64,000 nucleotides of DNA, from positions 83,416,213-83,480,212 of the forward strand of contig OW799236.1 of NCBI GenBank assembly GCA_941918925.1. The letters are read 5' to 3'. The translations under genes were made by a program, and so were the position numbers. Numbering within the stretch: position 1 is the stretch's first letter; each line of letters starts with the position of its first letter. This stretch comes from Phyto melanocephala. Lineage: Eukaryota; Arthropoda; Insecta; Diptera; Rhinophoridae. Of the stretch, positions 47,986-59,188 are shown one piece after another. Below the pieces are notes generated by a model. That model was not told where the DNA came from. It did not search any database and saw nothing but the letters and a program-made list of their open reading frames with translations.

Positions 47986-48746
47986 TATACCCTTCACCTG
48001 TGGTGCACAAGGGTTTATATAGCTTTGTCATTCCGTTTGTAATTTCTACAATTTTCATTTCCGACTCCATAAAGTATATATTTTCTGAAAGCTTATGAAT
48101 AGAGGAGTCGATTAAGCCCTGCCCGTCTGTCCGTCTATCCGTCTGCCCGTCTGTCCGTGTGTTGGTTGAAATCAACTTTTAGAAGCAACTATATGTTCCT
48201 CAGATCTGTATATGGTATCAATCTCTTGGTAATATCCAGGAATGAATCGCTATTGAAATTCAGCACAATCGCCCCGTAACTTTCTGAGATATGAGCAAAA
48301 AACCACGACCCCCTCGTTTTTTTTCACAATTACAACAACAACATACATACATACATACATGTAAAAAACATACCAAACAAAAAAAATTAAAAAAAAAAAA
48401 AATATTAAAAATAAGAAAAAAATAATAAAAAAAACTACAAAAAAAAAATTTTAAAAAAATTTAAAAAAAAATTTAAAAAAATTTTTTAAAAATTTTTCTA
48501 AAAAACTTTTTTAAAAAAATTTAAAAAAAATATAAAAATAAATAATAAAATATAAATAATATATTAAATAAAATAAAATAAAATTTTTTGGCTCAGCTGG
48601 GATTCGATGCCACATTTATTCTAACGTGTACGTATGCACGTATTTTATATGGGATGAATGGTGATACAAACAATTGTTATTGCATGACTACACGTTGTGA
48701 AGGGTATATAAGATTCGGCACGGCCGAATATAGCACTGTTACTTGT
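47986..48746 (+). mobile_element. Short DINE-like element, family B copy 2 (tandem pair, first)
   Basis: A full copy from TATACCCTTCACCTGTGGTG to the ATTCGGCACGGCCGAAT hairpin and acttgt. The next copy begins at the very next base, sharing the boundary ttgt|tataccc. Internal parts are the (gtctgtcc)n run, a cataca microsatellite, an A/T tract and gggattcgatgcc. Confidence 0.85.
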
Positions 48747-49511
48747 TATACCCTTCACCTGTGGTGCACAAGGGTATATATAGCTTTGTCATTCCGTTTG
48801 TAATTTCTACAATTTTCATTTCCGACCCCATAAAGTATATATTTTCTGAAAGCTTATGAATAGAGGAGTCGATTAAGCCCTGACCGTCTGTCCGTCTGTC
48901 CGTCTATCCGCCTGTCCGTCTGTCCGTCTGCCCGTCTGTCCGTGTGTTGGTTGAAATCAACTTTTAGAAGCAACTATATGTTCCTCAGATCTGTATATGG
49001 TATCAATCTCTTGGAAATATCCAGGAATGAATCGCTATTGAAATTCAGCACAATCGCCCCGTAACTTTCTGAGATATGAGCAAAAAACCACGACCCCCTC
49101 GTTTTTTTTCACAATTACAACAACAACATACATACATACATACATACATGTAAAAAACATACCAAACAAAAAAAATTACAAAAAAAAAAAAATATTAAAA
49201 ATAAGAAAAAAAAAATAAAAAAAACTACAAAAAAAAATTTTTAAAAAAATTTAAAAACAAATTTTTAAAAATTTTTCTAAAAAAATTTTTTAAAAAAATT
49301 TAAAAAAAATATAAAAAAATATAATAAAATATAAATAATATATTAAATAAAATAAAATTTTTTTAGCTCAGCTGGGATTCGATGCCACATTTATTCTAAC
49401 GTGTACGTATGCACGTATTTTATATGGGATACAAACAATTGTTATGGCATGACTACACGTTGTGAAGGGTATATAAGATTCGGCATGGCCGAATATAGCA
49501 CTGTTACTTGT
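48747..49511 (+). mobile_element. Short DINE-like element, family B copy 3 (tandem pair, second)
   Basis: Head-to-tail partner of copy 2, more than 90% identical by eye outside the A/T tract, with a longer gtctgtcc run and longer cataca run. It ends at acttgttttt. Tandem arrays of this kind are a known habit of Helitron/Helentron-type repeats. Confidence 0.85.
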
Positions 49512-50308
49512 TTTTAATGTTGTTGCTTACAAATAATTGTGCGTTTAGTTTTTTAAGGCACGATTTTTCATACCGCTACCGAATTTGAAAGCAGCTTCGA
49601 CTTTTTTTAACATGTTCAAGAGTTTATTTCCACATGTTGTCTTTTTGGGTTGTGCGTGTATTTAGTCGAATCACGATTGTTTGAGTTCTGTTTGGAAATT
49701 AAGCCATTATATTCTTAAGACTAATTTATCAAATTTCGTTGCTTCGAGTTTTAACAAACGATTATGTTCATTTATTTCCTTAACTTATGTATCTTATTTA
49801 TAAATTAGGTTTAAATTTCTTATGTTATGTGCACTCATAAATTATTTGTAATGTGGCAAATATATTACTTTAAATTTGTCAGTCTGCAATGCTTTATTTC
49901 TTATTTTATGTAATATATTAGGGAACGTTAAATTATTAAAAAACTTTAAACATTTTTGCATATGTATTTTGAAACTTAATTGTGAGTGTGGATGTGCTTA
50001 TATATTTTAGTTTATTATTTTGTATGTGTTTACTAAGTACTCAGCAAAATCTTTTTGAAATTGTGTAATAGGTTGTCATTATTTCATACATTGCATAGTA
50101 ATGAGGGGTCGTTACCAACATCATTATTTTAAAATACAGAGTAATGGCCTATTAGTTATGACCTTCGTAAATACTTTTTATAATTTTTTTTTAAACAGTG
50201 AACTTTAAACTAACTTTATAAATATTATAATATGCACAACATTATTATTTTTTTGTATCGCAACAGCATAAAAATATCAAGCTACAATTTAGCTTTATTT
50301 GTAATTAC
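49512..50308. other. Gene-free AT-rich DNA
   Basis: No feature seen. Confidence 0.5.
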
Positions 50309-50312
50309 TTAA

Positions 50313-51803
50313 CCCTAGCCCTTATACCCAACTTTTTTACGTAAACGTATACCCAAGTACAGGTGTGGCCAGTAACAATTATTTGTGTTTTTTCTTATAA
50401 TTTATTAGCAAAAAATTTTTTTATTCATATAATTTGTACTTTAATATATTAACTAAGATTATAACTTGTTAGAATAAGTTTGCGTACATAGTGAAAACTT
50501 ACCGTGGAGGAGCAGATGTTCCCTTATCGTGACCATACCCGTTTCTCGCAATACATCTCATTTAAATCGGTGAAGTATGGTATCAATGTATGGTGTATGT
50601 GTGATGCCAAAAGCTCCTACCCTCTGCATGGTCAAATTTATAACTGACAAGCTATTACGGGAGAGGAAACTAATCAGGGTGAACGCGTAGTAAAGGATTT
50701 GGTAAGTCGATTTCATGGAAGCGGGCACAATATAACAATAGACAATTTTTTTACAAGCCTTAATTTATTTCAAAACTTGTGGTCAATATAATTATCTGCG
50801 GTTGAAGCCGCACGTAAAAATAAGTCGTTCATACCCAAAGAAATGTTGGCTCACAAATATCGCCCTGTGGAGTCAACAGTCTTCAGCTTAATGCCCAACA
50901 TTTCCATGTGCTCATATGTGCCGAAAAAAAACAAGAGAGTTATTGTTTTATCTTCAATGCATGATGATAACGCAATTATTACAAGCGGAAAGCCAGAAGT
51001 AATCGAATTTTATAATAAAAGAAAAGGAGGAGTGGATGTTATGGACCAATTGCTTGGAGAATATACTTGCCAAAGACAGACTAAGCGTTGGCCATTATTT
51101 CTATTTTTCAATATGATTGATTTGACAAAATAGTCAGCGTACATCATATATTTTGAAAATAACGAAAACATCCCATTTAGTAAGCTAAGACGCAAACACT
51201 TTTTTCGCCAGCTCGCCAAGGAGCTATGTATGCCAGTAATTGAAAGTCGGTCAGTCAAAGTTTAGGTAATGCGCAACTCAAAGAAAAGTTGGCGATTCAC
51301 AGTCAAAGTCTGCAGCGACTAGTGTACGTGGAAAAAATCCAAATTGGAAGCTCCTTTTTGTGTTATTATCACGGCGAGCACAGAGGACGCACTCGTAATA
51401 TATGCTCTGCTTGTAAACGGGCAATATGTGTTCAACATTCACGAAATTACTTTGTGTGCGAAATTTGCAATAAGGGCCACAAAACTTTAATTAAAGTTAT
51501 AATAAATAAAATAAAAACATTATATTACATAAAAAACAAACATTCTTTGATTTATATAATCAATTCACACAACTGCATGAGTGGCCACATCTGTACTTGG
51601 GTATACGTTCTTGGGGGTCTCGAGTTTAGAAGCTCATAGCTCCTCAAAGGCTGGATCTAGGACAATAATTGAGGAGTCAGTTGACGCAGATTTCATCCAT
51701 TTTCTTAGATCTAAAGTTTCAGTAAAAAAACATAAGCCATTTAGAAGGTGCATTACTCAGAAGTGTCAATGGCCACACCTGTACTCGGGTATAAGGACTA
51801 GGG
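50313..51803 (+). mobile_element. piggyBac element with intact ends
   Basis: 1,491 bp. TTAA (50,309-50,312) is followed by CCCTAGCCCTTATACCC, and the right end reads GGGTATAAGGACTAGGG followed by TTAA (51,804-51,807). A 25-bp subterminal inverted repeat, gtatacccaagtacaggtgt..., lies at 50,347-50,371 and 51,582-51,606. A second, shorter echo stands next to the right end. Ends, target and gene all agree on piggyBac. The N-terminal third of the gene is deleted. Confidence 0.9.
50498..51486 (+). pseudogene. piggyBac transposase pseudogene
   Basis: LTVEEQM at 50,498 aligns with the VDEQ motif holding the first catalytic Asp, here Glu. Then KYGINVWCMCDAKSSYPLHG, NITIDNFFTSLNLF (second Asp), EAARKNKSFIPKEM, EVIEFYNKRKGGVDVMDQL (third Asp, about 51,040) and KRWPLFLFFNMIDLT follow. 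After a frameshift the Cys tail CSACKRAICVQHSRNYFVCE-IC closes the protein. One frame is kept from 50,498 to 51,250 but is cut by TGA (50,645 region), TAA (about 50,790) and TAG (51,131). About 330 residues of a normal ~590 remain. The cysteine tail normally binds the terminal repeats. Confidence 0.85.
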
Positions 51804-51807
51804 TTAA

Positions 51808-52262
51808 TTGATTGCTTGTTGTAAGTTAATTTGTAAGCGAGGGTCATGATTTCTGGGACAACTCAAACAAAAATAAGTAGTTATTTGGTCCAAAAGTAAC
51901 TAGTTTGTGTATATCTCCAATATTACTTGCTATCTTACTAGGTAAGTAAAGATTTTGCTGAGTAATACTTCTTTTACAGCCAATTTAATATACTAGTTGT
52001 CTTATTGCAAATGATTTTTGAAGCTACAAAATTAACTTTATTCTATCAATTTATTTATTTCGACCTGAATTTATTTCCTAAAGTAAATTTAATAAACTAT
52101 GAACGCTAAATCTAAAACAGAAAAATATAAAACAGCAAGACATAGTTTAAGTGCGAGTTTAATTATTTTGTATAACAGTGGCAGTAGTTACTGCACTCGC
52201 TGACGTCACCATACAACATAAAACGCAAAACCAAATTGTATCAGCATGCTTTTCTTCGTCTT
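51808..52262. other. Gene-free AT-rich DNA
   Basis: No feature seen. Confidence 0.5.
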
Positions 52263-52264
52263 TT

Positions 52265-52991
52265 TATACCCTTCACCTGTGGTGCACAAGGGTATATATA
52301 GCTTTGTCATTCCGTTTGTAATATTTTCTGAAAGCTTATGAATAGAGGAGTCGAGCCCTGACCGTCTGTCCGTCTATCCGTCTGCCCTTCTGTCCGTGTG
52401 ATGGTTGAAATCAACTTTTAGAAGCAACTATATGTTCCTCAGATCTGTGTATGGTATCAATCTCTTGGAAATATCCAGGAATAAATCGCTATTGAAATTC
52501 AGCACAATCGCCCCATAACTTTCTGAGATATGAGCCAAAAACCACGACCACCTCGTTTTTTTCACAATTACAACAACATACATATATACATACATACATG
52601 TAAAAAACATACCAAAAAAAAAAAAATTACAAAAAATATATTAAAACTAAAAAAAAAAATGATAAAAAAAATACAAAAAAAAATATAAAAAAAAGTTGAA
52701 AAAAAATTTTAAAAAATTTTTTTAAAATTTTTTTAAAAAATTTTTTTGAAAAAATTTAAAAAAAATATAAAAAAAAAAATAATAAAATATAAATAATATA
52801 TTAAATTAAATAAAATAAAATTTTTTTGGCTCAGCTGGGATTCGATGCCACATTTATTCTAACCAGTATATACATATGTATGTACGTATTTTATATGAGA
52901 TGAATGGTGATACAAACAATTGTTATTGCATGACTACACGTTGTGAAGGGTATATAAGATTCGGCACGGCCGAATATAGCACTGTTAGTTG
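52265..52991 (+). mobile_element. Short DINE-like element, family B copy 4
   Basis: A full-length copy with a deletion of the ataaagtatat block. Start, (gtctgtcc) run, A/T tract, gggattcgatgcc motif and hairpin end match copies 1-3. Confidence 0.8.
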
Positions 52992-53078
52992 TTAGTTTTT
53001 GCTTTGTTACACAAATATATTATGCTCATGTGTTTTTAGCAACTTTAAACGCTTATAACTTTTAAAATACTTCACAAG

Positions 53079-53600
53079 ATGGATAATTGACTCCGGGTAT
53101 AATATTGCGAGGATAAAATGGCCTAGAATGGATCATCGGCGGATCAAGCGGTTTCTCCCATTTGACAAGATGCGGCAAAAAGAATATTGCGGCTACGTCG
53201 ACTGGTCACTGCAGTTTTGGCTGTCTGGACAAAGAGGAGGAGGAAACCATTTACCACTACCTGTGTCAGTGTCTAGAGCTAGAGAATACCCGAAGAAATA
53301 TTCTAAGAGCCTGTAGACTACATAGCCTATCAGAGATTGTAACGCTAAATCTTGTTGAAATTTAAACACTTTAAAGGCAGTCTAGGTGGTTATCTAGACC
53401 GATTTCCAATTGGACTGACAACATCTAGATTTCCCCCAAAAATGCTGACGAACTAGATGATGCTTTTCTTCTTTTCTATCGTTTCTTTTAATTTATTTTC
53501 TAACGCTTACAATCTAATCTATTCCTTCTTATTTTTTCTCATTCTCTTACAGGTATCACAGGGATCAATATAATTGCCCGAAGTAAGCTGAACAATAGCT
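53079..53600 (+). pseudogene. 5'-truncated LINE: ORF2 C-terminus and 3' UTR
   Basis: The frame first reads WIIDSGYNIARIKWPRMDHR and RIKRFLPFDKM, then shifts near 53,190 to TGHCSFGCLDKEEEETIYHY and LCQCLELENTRRNIL, ending at TAA (about 53,363). TGHC...C...EEET..H..C.C..L is the cysteine-rich tail of I/LOA/R1-type LINEs. About 230 bp of 3' UTR follow and close with caggtatcacagggatcaat (53,549 on), which the SINE at 60 kb shares. No RT is left. It is a typical truncated target-primed insertion. Confidence 0.75.
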
Positions 53601-54000
53601 GACTATTTTAACTTCCTTGTTATACCTTAAAATATAAGTCGCACAATTTCGTTGGCTAGTTTGTTCTCATATCGCCGGCACAGAAAGTCCGATCTGATAA
53701 GGGCTGTTGCTCAGATCTCTTAAAACCATATGATATTAGTGTTTATATCATTAAATTCAGGGGAAAATTGCCAATTAATTAGATTAAATTAAACATCAAA
53801 AATTATAAATTTTCTTTTTGATATAGTGAATATCGTCGCATGACTTCAATAAAGGCCTAAGTTACATTAAACAAATTTCACAGGAGAAGCAAAAAACTCT
53901 CTCGTATAAAAAACTAACCAGAATCTTTCAAATTTTTGTATTCAATTATAAAAGATAATCCACAAACAAAATTTAAATAAGAGTGCATTTTTTTATAAAA
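53601..54000. other. AT-rich spacer
   Basis: No feature seen. Confidence 0.5.
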
Positions 54001-54141
54001 ACAAGTAAGAGTACTATATTCGGCTGTGCCGAATCTTTTATACCCACCACCAATTTTGTGTTCATTTAAAGCACAGTATTATCTTGTTAATCGCTATGGA
54101 AAAATTTCTTTATAATAAAATATGTATCACTTTCTTTGTAG

Positions 54142-54733
54142 AGGGTGGTTAAAGTTTAAGGGAGCATGTTGAAGGTGTAGTCTTTAAATTTGTTTTCTGC
54201 ATTTCACTTGACATTTATCAATCTCAAACTTACTCAATTTGATCCGTGGAAAGATACGCAAATGAGCAACGCTTTAAAGTTATTCAGGTTTTTTATAAAA
54301 ATGGGCGTTCAAATCAAAATGCATTTTATGCACTTCGTAATTCTTTTGATCAACATAATCGTTCAAATTCGTCCACAATCGGGAGAATTGTAAAAAATAT
54401 TTAAATTTCTGCTAAACAGGTCTGTTTAAAATGTTAGAAAATCTGTGAATGCCTTTTTAGTTCGTTGAATGGGAACTATTGCTGTTTTTTGCGATAGTGT
54501 GGCAAAAGAGCAGTCAACCTCGACTCATCATCATGCCCAACAATTGAGCATTAACATTGTCATTGAAAATTTGGACCATCAGATAGAGGAGTGTCGCCAA
54601 TGATGGGGATATTTTGTTAAATACATAATTGAACCATACAAATATTATCATTACAAAAAGAAATAATAATAATTTCCTAAATAATTTGTGTTTTATTTAA
54701 AACCAACATAGGCCCTTAAAATTTAACCACCCT
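54142..54733 (+). mobile_element. Deleted mariner (DD41D-type) embedded in family A
   Basis: AGGGTGGTTAAAGTTTAAGG on the left matches the complement of the right end ...CTTAAAATTTAACCACCCT. TA is adjacent on the right. One frame reads ANEQRFKVIQVFYKNGRSNQ and STIGRIVKNI, the first helix-turn-helix of rosa-like mariners. Further on CDSVAKEQSTSTHHHAQQL, the second, is followed directly by a decayed C-terminus. The whole catalytic core is deleted. The 67-codon methionine-started frame at 54,190-54,393 is the wrong frame of this relic. Confidence 0.7.
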
Positions 54734-54788
54734 TATTAACTTCGATATGATAGCAAAATGCTTTTGTAAATGTAGTCTTTCAATGAAA

Positions 54789-56370
54789 GTGGGCGTTAAA
54801 GTTGGCGTGTCAATAAAGTTTCTGCTAATAAATACAACTTAGATTTTTCAATATAGTCATTTATTTTCCCAAAAACTTTGTCAACAGAGATATTACATGA
54901 ATTACAGATAAACCGTTATATGGGAGGTGGGCGTAAAAGTGGGCGTGCCACCTAAAATCTTTGGCACAACAATAACATTGATTAGAAGGATATATCTTGC
55001 AAATTTCATCATCATACCTCTAATTTTGTCGGTCTTATGAGCTTTTAAATTTCATTAACGGTAGATAACGTGAAAAGTGGGCGTTATAGTAGGCGTGTCA
55101 AAGTTATTTTGCTAATGAGTACAACCTAGATGTTTCAATATAGTCCTTTATTATTCCAAATTCTATATTAATAGAGAAATTATATGAATTTTGGGTACAA
55201 CGTTATATGGGAGGTGGGCGTAAAAGTGGGCGTGGCATCTTAATTTTTTGGAACAGTAATGATATTGCCTAGAGGGGTACACGTAGCAAATTTCATCATC
55301 ATACCTCTAATTTTGGCGGTCTTATGAGCTTTTAAATTTGATTAACGGTAGATAACGTGAGAAGTGGGCGTTATAGTAGGCGTGTCAAAGTTATTTTGCT
55401 AATGCGTACAACCTAGATGTTTCAATATAGTCCTTTATTATTCCAAATTCTATATTAATAGAGAAATTATATGAATTTTGGGTACAACGTTATATGGGAG
55501 GTGGGCGTAAAAGTGGGCGTGGCATCTTAATTTTTTGGAACAGTAATGATATTGCCTAAAGGGGTACACGTAGCAAATTTCATCATCATACCTCTAATTT
55601 TGTCGGTCTTATGAGCTTTTAAATTTCATTAACGGTAGATAACGTGAAAAGTGGGCGTTATAGTAGGCGTGTCAAAGTTATTTTGCTAATGAGTACAACC
55701 TAGATGTTTCAATATAGTCCTTTATTATTCCAAATTCTATATTAATAGAGAAATTATATGAATTTTGGGTACAACGTTATATGGGAGGTGGGCGTAAAAG
55801 TGGGCGTGGCATCTTAATTTTTTGGAACAGTAATGATATTGCCTAGAGGGGTACACGTAGCAAATTTCATCATCATACCTCTAATTTTGGCGGTCTTATG
55901 AGCTTTTAAATTTGATTAACGGTAGATAACGTGAGAAGTGGGCGTTATAGTAGGCGTGTCAAAGTTATTTTGCTAGTGCGTACAACCTAGATGTTTCAAT
56001 ATAGTCCTTTATTATTCCAAATTCTATATTAATAGAGAAATTATATGAATTTTGGGTACAATGTAATGTGGGAGGTGGGCGTAAAAGTAGGCGTGGCACC
56101 TTAATTTTTTGTAACAGTAATGATATTGCCTAGAGGGGTACACGTAGCAAATTTCATCATCATACCTCTAATTTTGGCGGTCTTATGAGCTTTTAAATTT
56201 GATTAACGTAGATAACGTGAAAAGTGGGCGTTATAGTAGGCGTGTCAAAGTTATTTTGCTAATGAGTACAACCTAGATGTTTCAATATAGTCCTTTATTA
56301 TTCCAAATTCTATATTAATAGAGAAATTATATGAATTTTGGGTACAACGTTATATGGGAGGTGGGCGTAA
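54789..56370. repeat. 287-bp tandem array with dimeric higher-order pattern
   Basis: gtgggcgttatagtaggcg starts at 55,077, 55,364, 55,651, 55,938 and 56,224. Diagnostic variants alternate (ttcattaacgg/gaaaagtg against ttgattaacgg/gagaagtg, and tttgtcgg against tttggcgg), so units 1+2 and 3+4 are paired and the recent amplification unit was 574 bp. Confidence 0.9.
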
Positions 56371-56997
56371 AAGTGGGCGTGGCACATTGATTTTCCGTTA
56401 CAAAAAAGCGTCTCATCAAAAAACAAAGTGTGCAAAATTTCATAGTCGTACATCTAATTGTGTTGCTTCTATGACGTTTTTGTTTTTAAATATACCGAAA
56501 AATACACTGTGCGGTATAAATTTTCGTACATTTTGATCGATAACTCCTCTCCTAATGCATAGATTTTGATAATTTTCGGGGAAAGATATTGTTTTTACTC
56601 AGGAAGTATATATTCGGAGTTTTATGAGTCTACGTTAATGCGTTTGGACACAATTCCATTTTATTCGATGTTCGAAGGACACGGTTTTTTCGACCTACTC
56701 TTGCTTTTCGAGCTATAACTCCCTTCCTAATATTTCGATTTAGCCCATTTTCAATACCAAACAAACCTTGTCTATAAGAAAGATTCTGGCAAAATTTGAG
56801 CCCCCTAGCTTTTTCGGTGCGACCTCTATCGTGCTTTCAACAGACGGACAGACGGACGGGCATAGCTAGATCGTCATCAAATCAAACCCTGATTCAGAAT
56901 ATATATACTTTATGGGGTCTAAAATGGATATTTCGATGTGTTACAAACGGAATGACAAAATGAATATACCCCCACCATTTTTTTGGTGGCGGGTATA

Positions 56998-58520
56998 AAA
57001 ATATATTTTTATAAACACGCATGTAAAGTATATTTCATTATAAGCTAGGTCTAGTCCTAATGCCACCGAGATCTACGGAAAAAACATGGTCGATTACAGT
57101 TGTAATGGGAGTAGTAGGAGTAGTCTCACATCTACTGTTTGTCACTACTCGATGGAGTATCTAAACAACTATTATGCAGTTTTCGACAACACATATACAA
57201 TAGTTAAAACACGAAAACTTGTCGCTTAACTACAAACTTTTGTTTGAAACTGGCATCATCCGTTAATTGTCTTTCACAAAGGAACATGTAACTAGACAAT
57301 TTAAGCTGCAATGGACAACGTAGTCCAATATTTTCTTCAGGGATATTACTCATTTTCATGTGGTTAATTAAAGTAAAAATTATTACAATATTTTTGTATG
57401 AATACCTTGAGATCAATTAAATGTTCCCACTTCTTTAAAAAACTTTTTTTGTTTTTTACTTTTTTATCAAAAGCCGTAAGTTACATTTTTGTTGCAGGAA
57501 TTTCTGGCCTCTTAGAATTTTTTTGATAAGAACGTTATTTTTAATTGTAGTAGTGTAGAATTTTGCTGGAACATATATGCTTATACAGTAAATCATTATC
57601 AATCAAAAAGTTAGCTTTGATTTTTTGTAACTTAGGTCATTTCTGAAAACATATGACGATATGTAAATGCTTTAGCTTTTTAGGGTGATTGTAGAAAATT
57701 AGTAGTAGAAACACTAACTCATAAAAACTAAAACAGCTTTATAAGAGGTTTATCAATAAAATGTTCACAGCAAATACATTTTATAAGAACTATAGAAGCC
57801 CTTAATATTTTTATAAATACGGCAGTTAGTCGTATGCCGACATGATTTTTGGGTCTGACTTATAAGTATTACATTTAAGTTCCTTTAATATTACTAATAT
57901 AGGAAATGGACATTTTGTTTTTATCAAAGTTTGCTTTGAAAGAAATAAGAGCAGTTTTTCGAGTTGTACGAAAAAATATTGATAATCGTGAAACGATAAT
58001 TTCTATGTAATGTAATGTTTTCATGAATTCCTTGTCATATGTATTGGTGAGCGATTCATTGGATTCTGTTAAACTTTGTGACGTTTGAATTTCTAAGTTA
58101 TCTAGCTCTGAATGAGATGGAACAGAAAAATTTTTTTATTGTGAGGTACTGGAGACTACGTTGAAAGAAGGTCAGGATAACAAATATTTTCGGCTTTTTC
58201 ACCAGCTCAAAAAAATAACAGTCGTGCACTTGATCACTAGGTTCCCTTCACAGTCTTGGCACTGCAAATTTCATGTGTCGTTGTTCTCTTTGAAACCAGA
58301 CTAAAAACAACAACAGCAAGTAGTGTTATTTAAAATTTACGCATAAAAAAGACATAAAGCCTTTATTTTGAAATAAAATTTAATATTTCGAATATATTGT
58401 TTAATTAAAATTTGAGTTGAGATCAATTAGGAATAATTCTGAATATTATTATAATAAAAATGAGGTATTCAAGTTACAAACATAAGATTAAGTTTGAAAA
58501 TTTTATAATTTTTAGTTTTT
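56998..58520. other. Gene-free AT-rich DNA
   Basis: 57,050-57,170 has higher GC and an open frame (TWSITVVMGVVGVVS...), which I do not recognise and which has no neighbours. Otherwise nothing seen. Confidence 0.45.
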
Positions 58521-58523
58521 TTT

Positions 58524-58727
58524 CTATAGTATTCTTACAGTTAATACAGGCAAATTGAGAAATCCATTTTTAACTTTATTTCGAATATGCAATTTAAAAT
58601 ATGCTTTATAAGCTTTAAAAAGCTTAAAATTTGTTAATAAAGAAAATCTGTTGCTTCTAATTTTAATAAATTTACCACAAATGAAACAAAATAAATCAGC
58701 ATTTCGTTTACACTCTTGCAACGCCAT
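58524..58727 (-). pseudogene. N-terminal fragment of the same Cys-rich family as the CACTG element's gene
   Basis: From ATG 58,727: MALQECKRNADLFCFICGKF, then ...KAYKAYFKLHIRNKVKN, with a stop at 58,524. It parallels the 23.2-kb pseudogene start (CNKSPNLFCYV-x-G ... DAYCRYFGFPIDDRDKN): C-x3-(A/P)-(D/N)-LFC-(F/Y)-(I/V)-C-G, then AY..YF....I.....KN at similar spacing. Here the C-x2-C-G pair is intact. The frame then runs into unrelated residues and ends, with no continuation found downstream, so it is a fragment or a lone first exon. No CACTG termini are visible nearby. Confidence 0.5.
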
Positions 58728-58729
58728 TT

Positions 58730-59188
58730 TCTTAATTAGTAATATACAAGAACGTTTATTACAGCTGTGATAGAGTAGTAAACATGCACCACTCTACTCT
58801 ATGTGAGAACTATTGACTTTGCTGCAATTTTGATACCAGTGATACCAACTGATGATTGTAAAATCGACTAAAGTTTTCAAAACTGACTTATCAATGTAAA
58901 ACTGACAAAAGCAAAAACAATTAGAAATTAATATTATATTAATGTTTTTCGATGCCTAGCTTCAGAATGTACGAATTAAAAATGAAACCCAAAAAAAATT
59001 TTTTTGTCGACCAGTGTAATGGAAGGCTTGTAGAGGGTTTATTAAATTGATTTTCTATGGAAATTCGATTTATAATTTTAAATGTACAGAATAGCAACTA
59101 TAGCGCTACAATTTGTTTAAGTTTTTTTTTTTTGGTAATAAAAAAACCAAATATAAAAATCTCAAACTGAAGTTTAACAATATTTATT
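58730..59188. other. Gene-free AT-rich DNA
   Basis: No feature seen. Confidence 0.5.

Larger units (their letters stand above)
54001..56997 (-). mobile_element. Long DINE-like element, family A copy 2, complete
   Basis: 2,997 bp. On the plus strand it begins acaagtaagagtactatatt with the hairpin ATTCGGCTGTGCCGAAT (the 3' end of the element) and finishes ccaccatttttttggtggcgggtata (the stem-forming 5' end). Between them, left to right, are an embedded deleted mariner (54,142-54,733), a 287-bp tandem array (about 54,789-56,370), a unique block, and the gacggacagacgg and tactttatggggt blocks. No transposase of its own type is encoded, so rolling-circle proteins must come from elsewhere. Confidence 0.85.

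Noticed and set aside
54190..54393. A 67-codon Met-started frame that recurs at 60,853-61,056 with only a few changes, at first sight a conserved small protein
   Set aside because: Both lie in the embedded mariner. The neighbouring frame gives the real relic (ANEQRFKVIQVFYKNGRS...), and the similarity follows from the shared repeat.
57050..57170. GC-richer open frame (TWSITVVMGVVGVVS...) as a possible host exon
   Set aside because: Too short, no recognisable family and no convincing splice signals; left unassigned.
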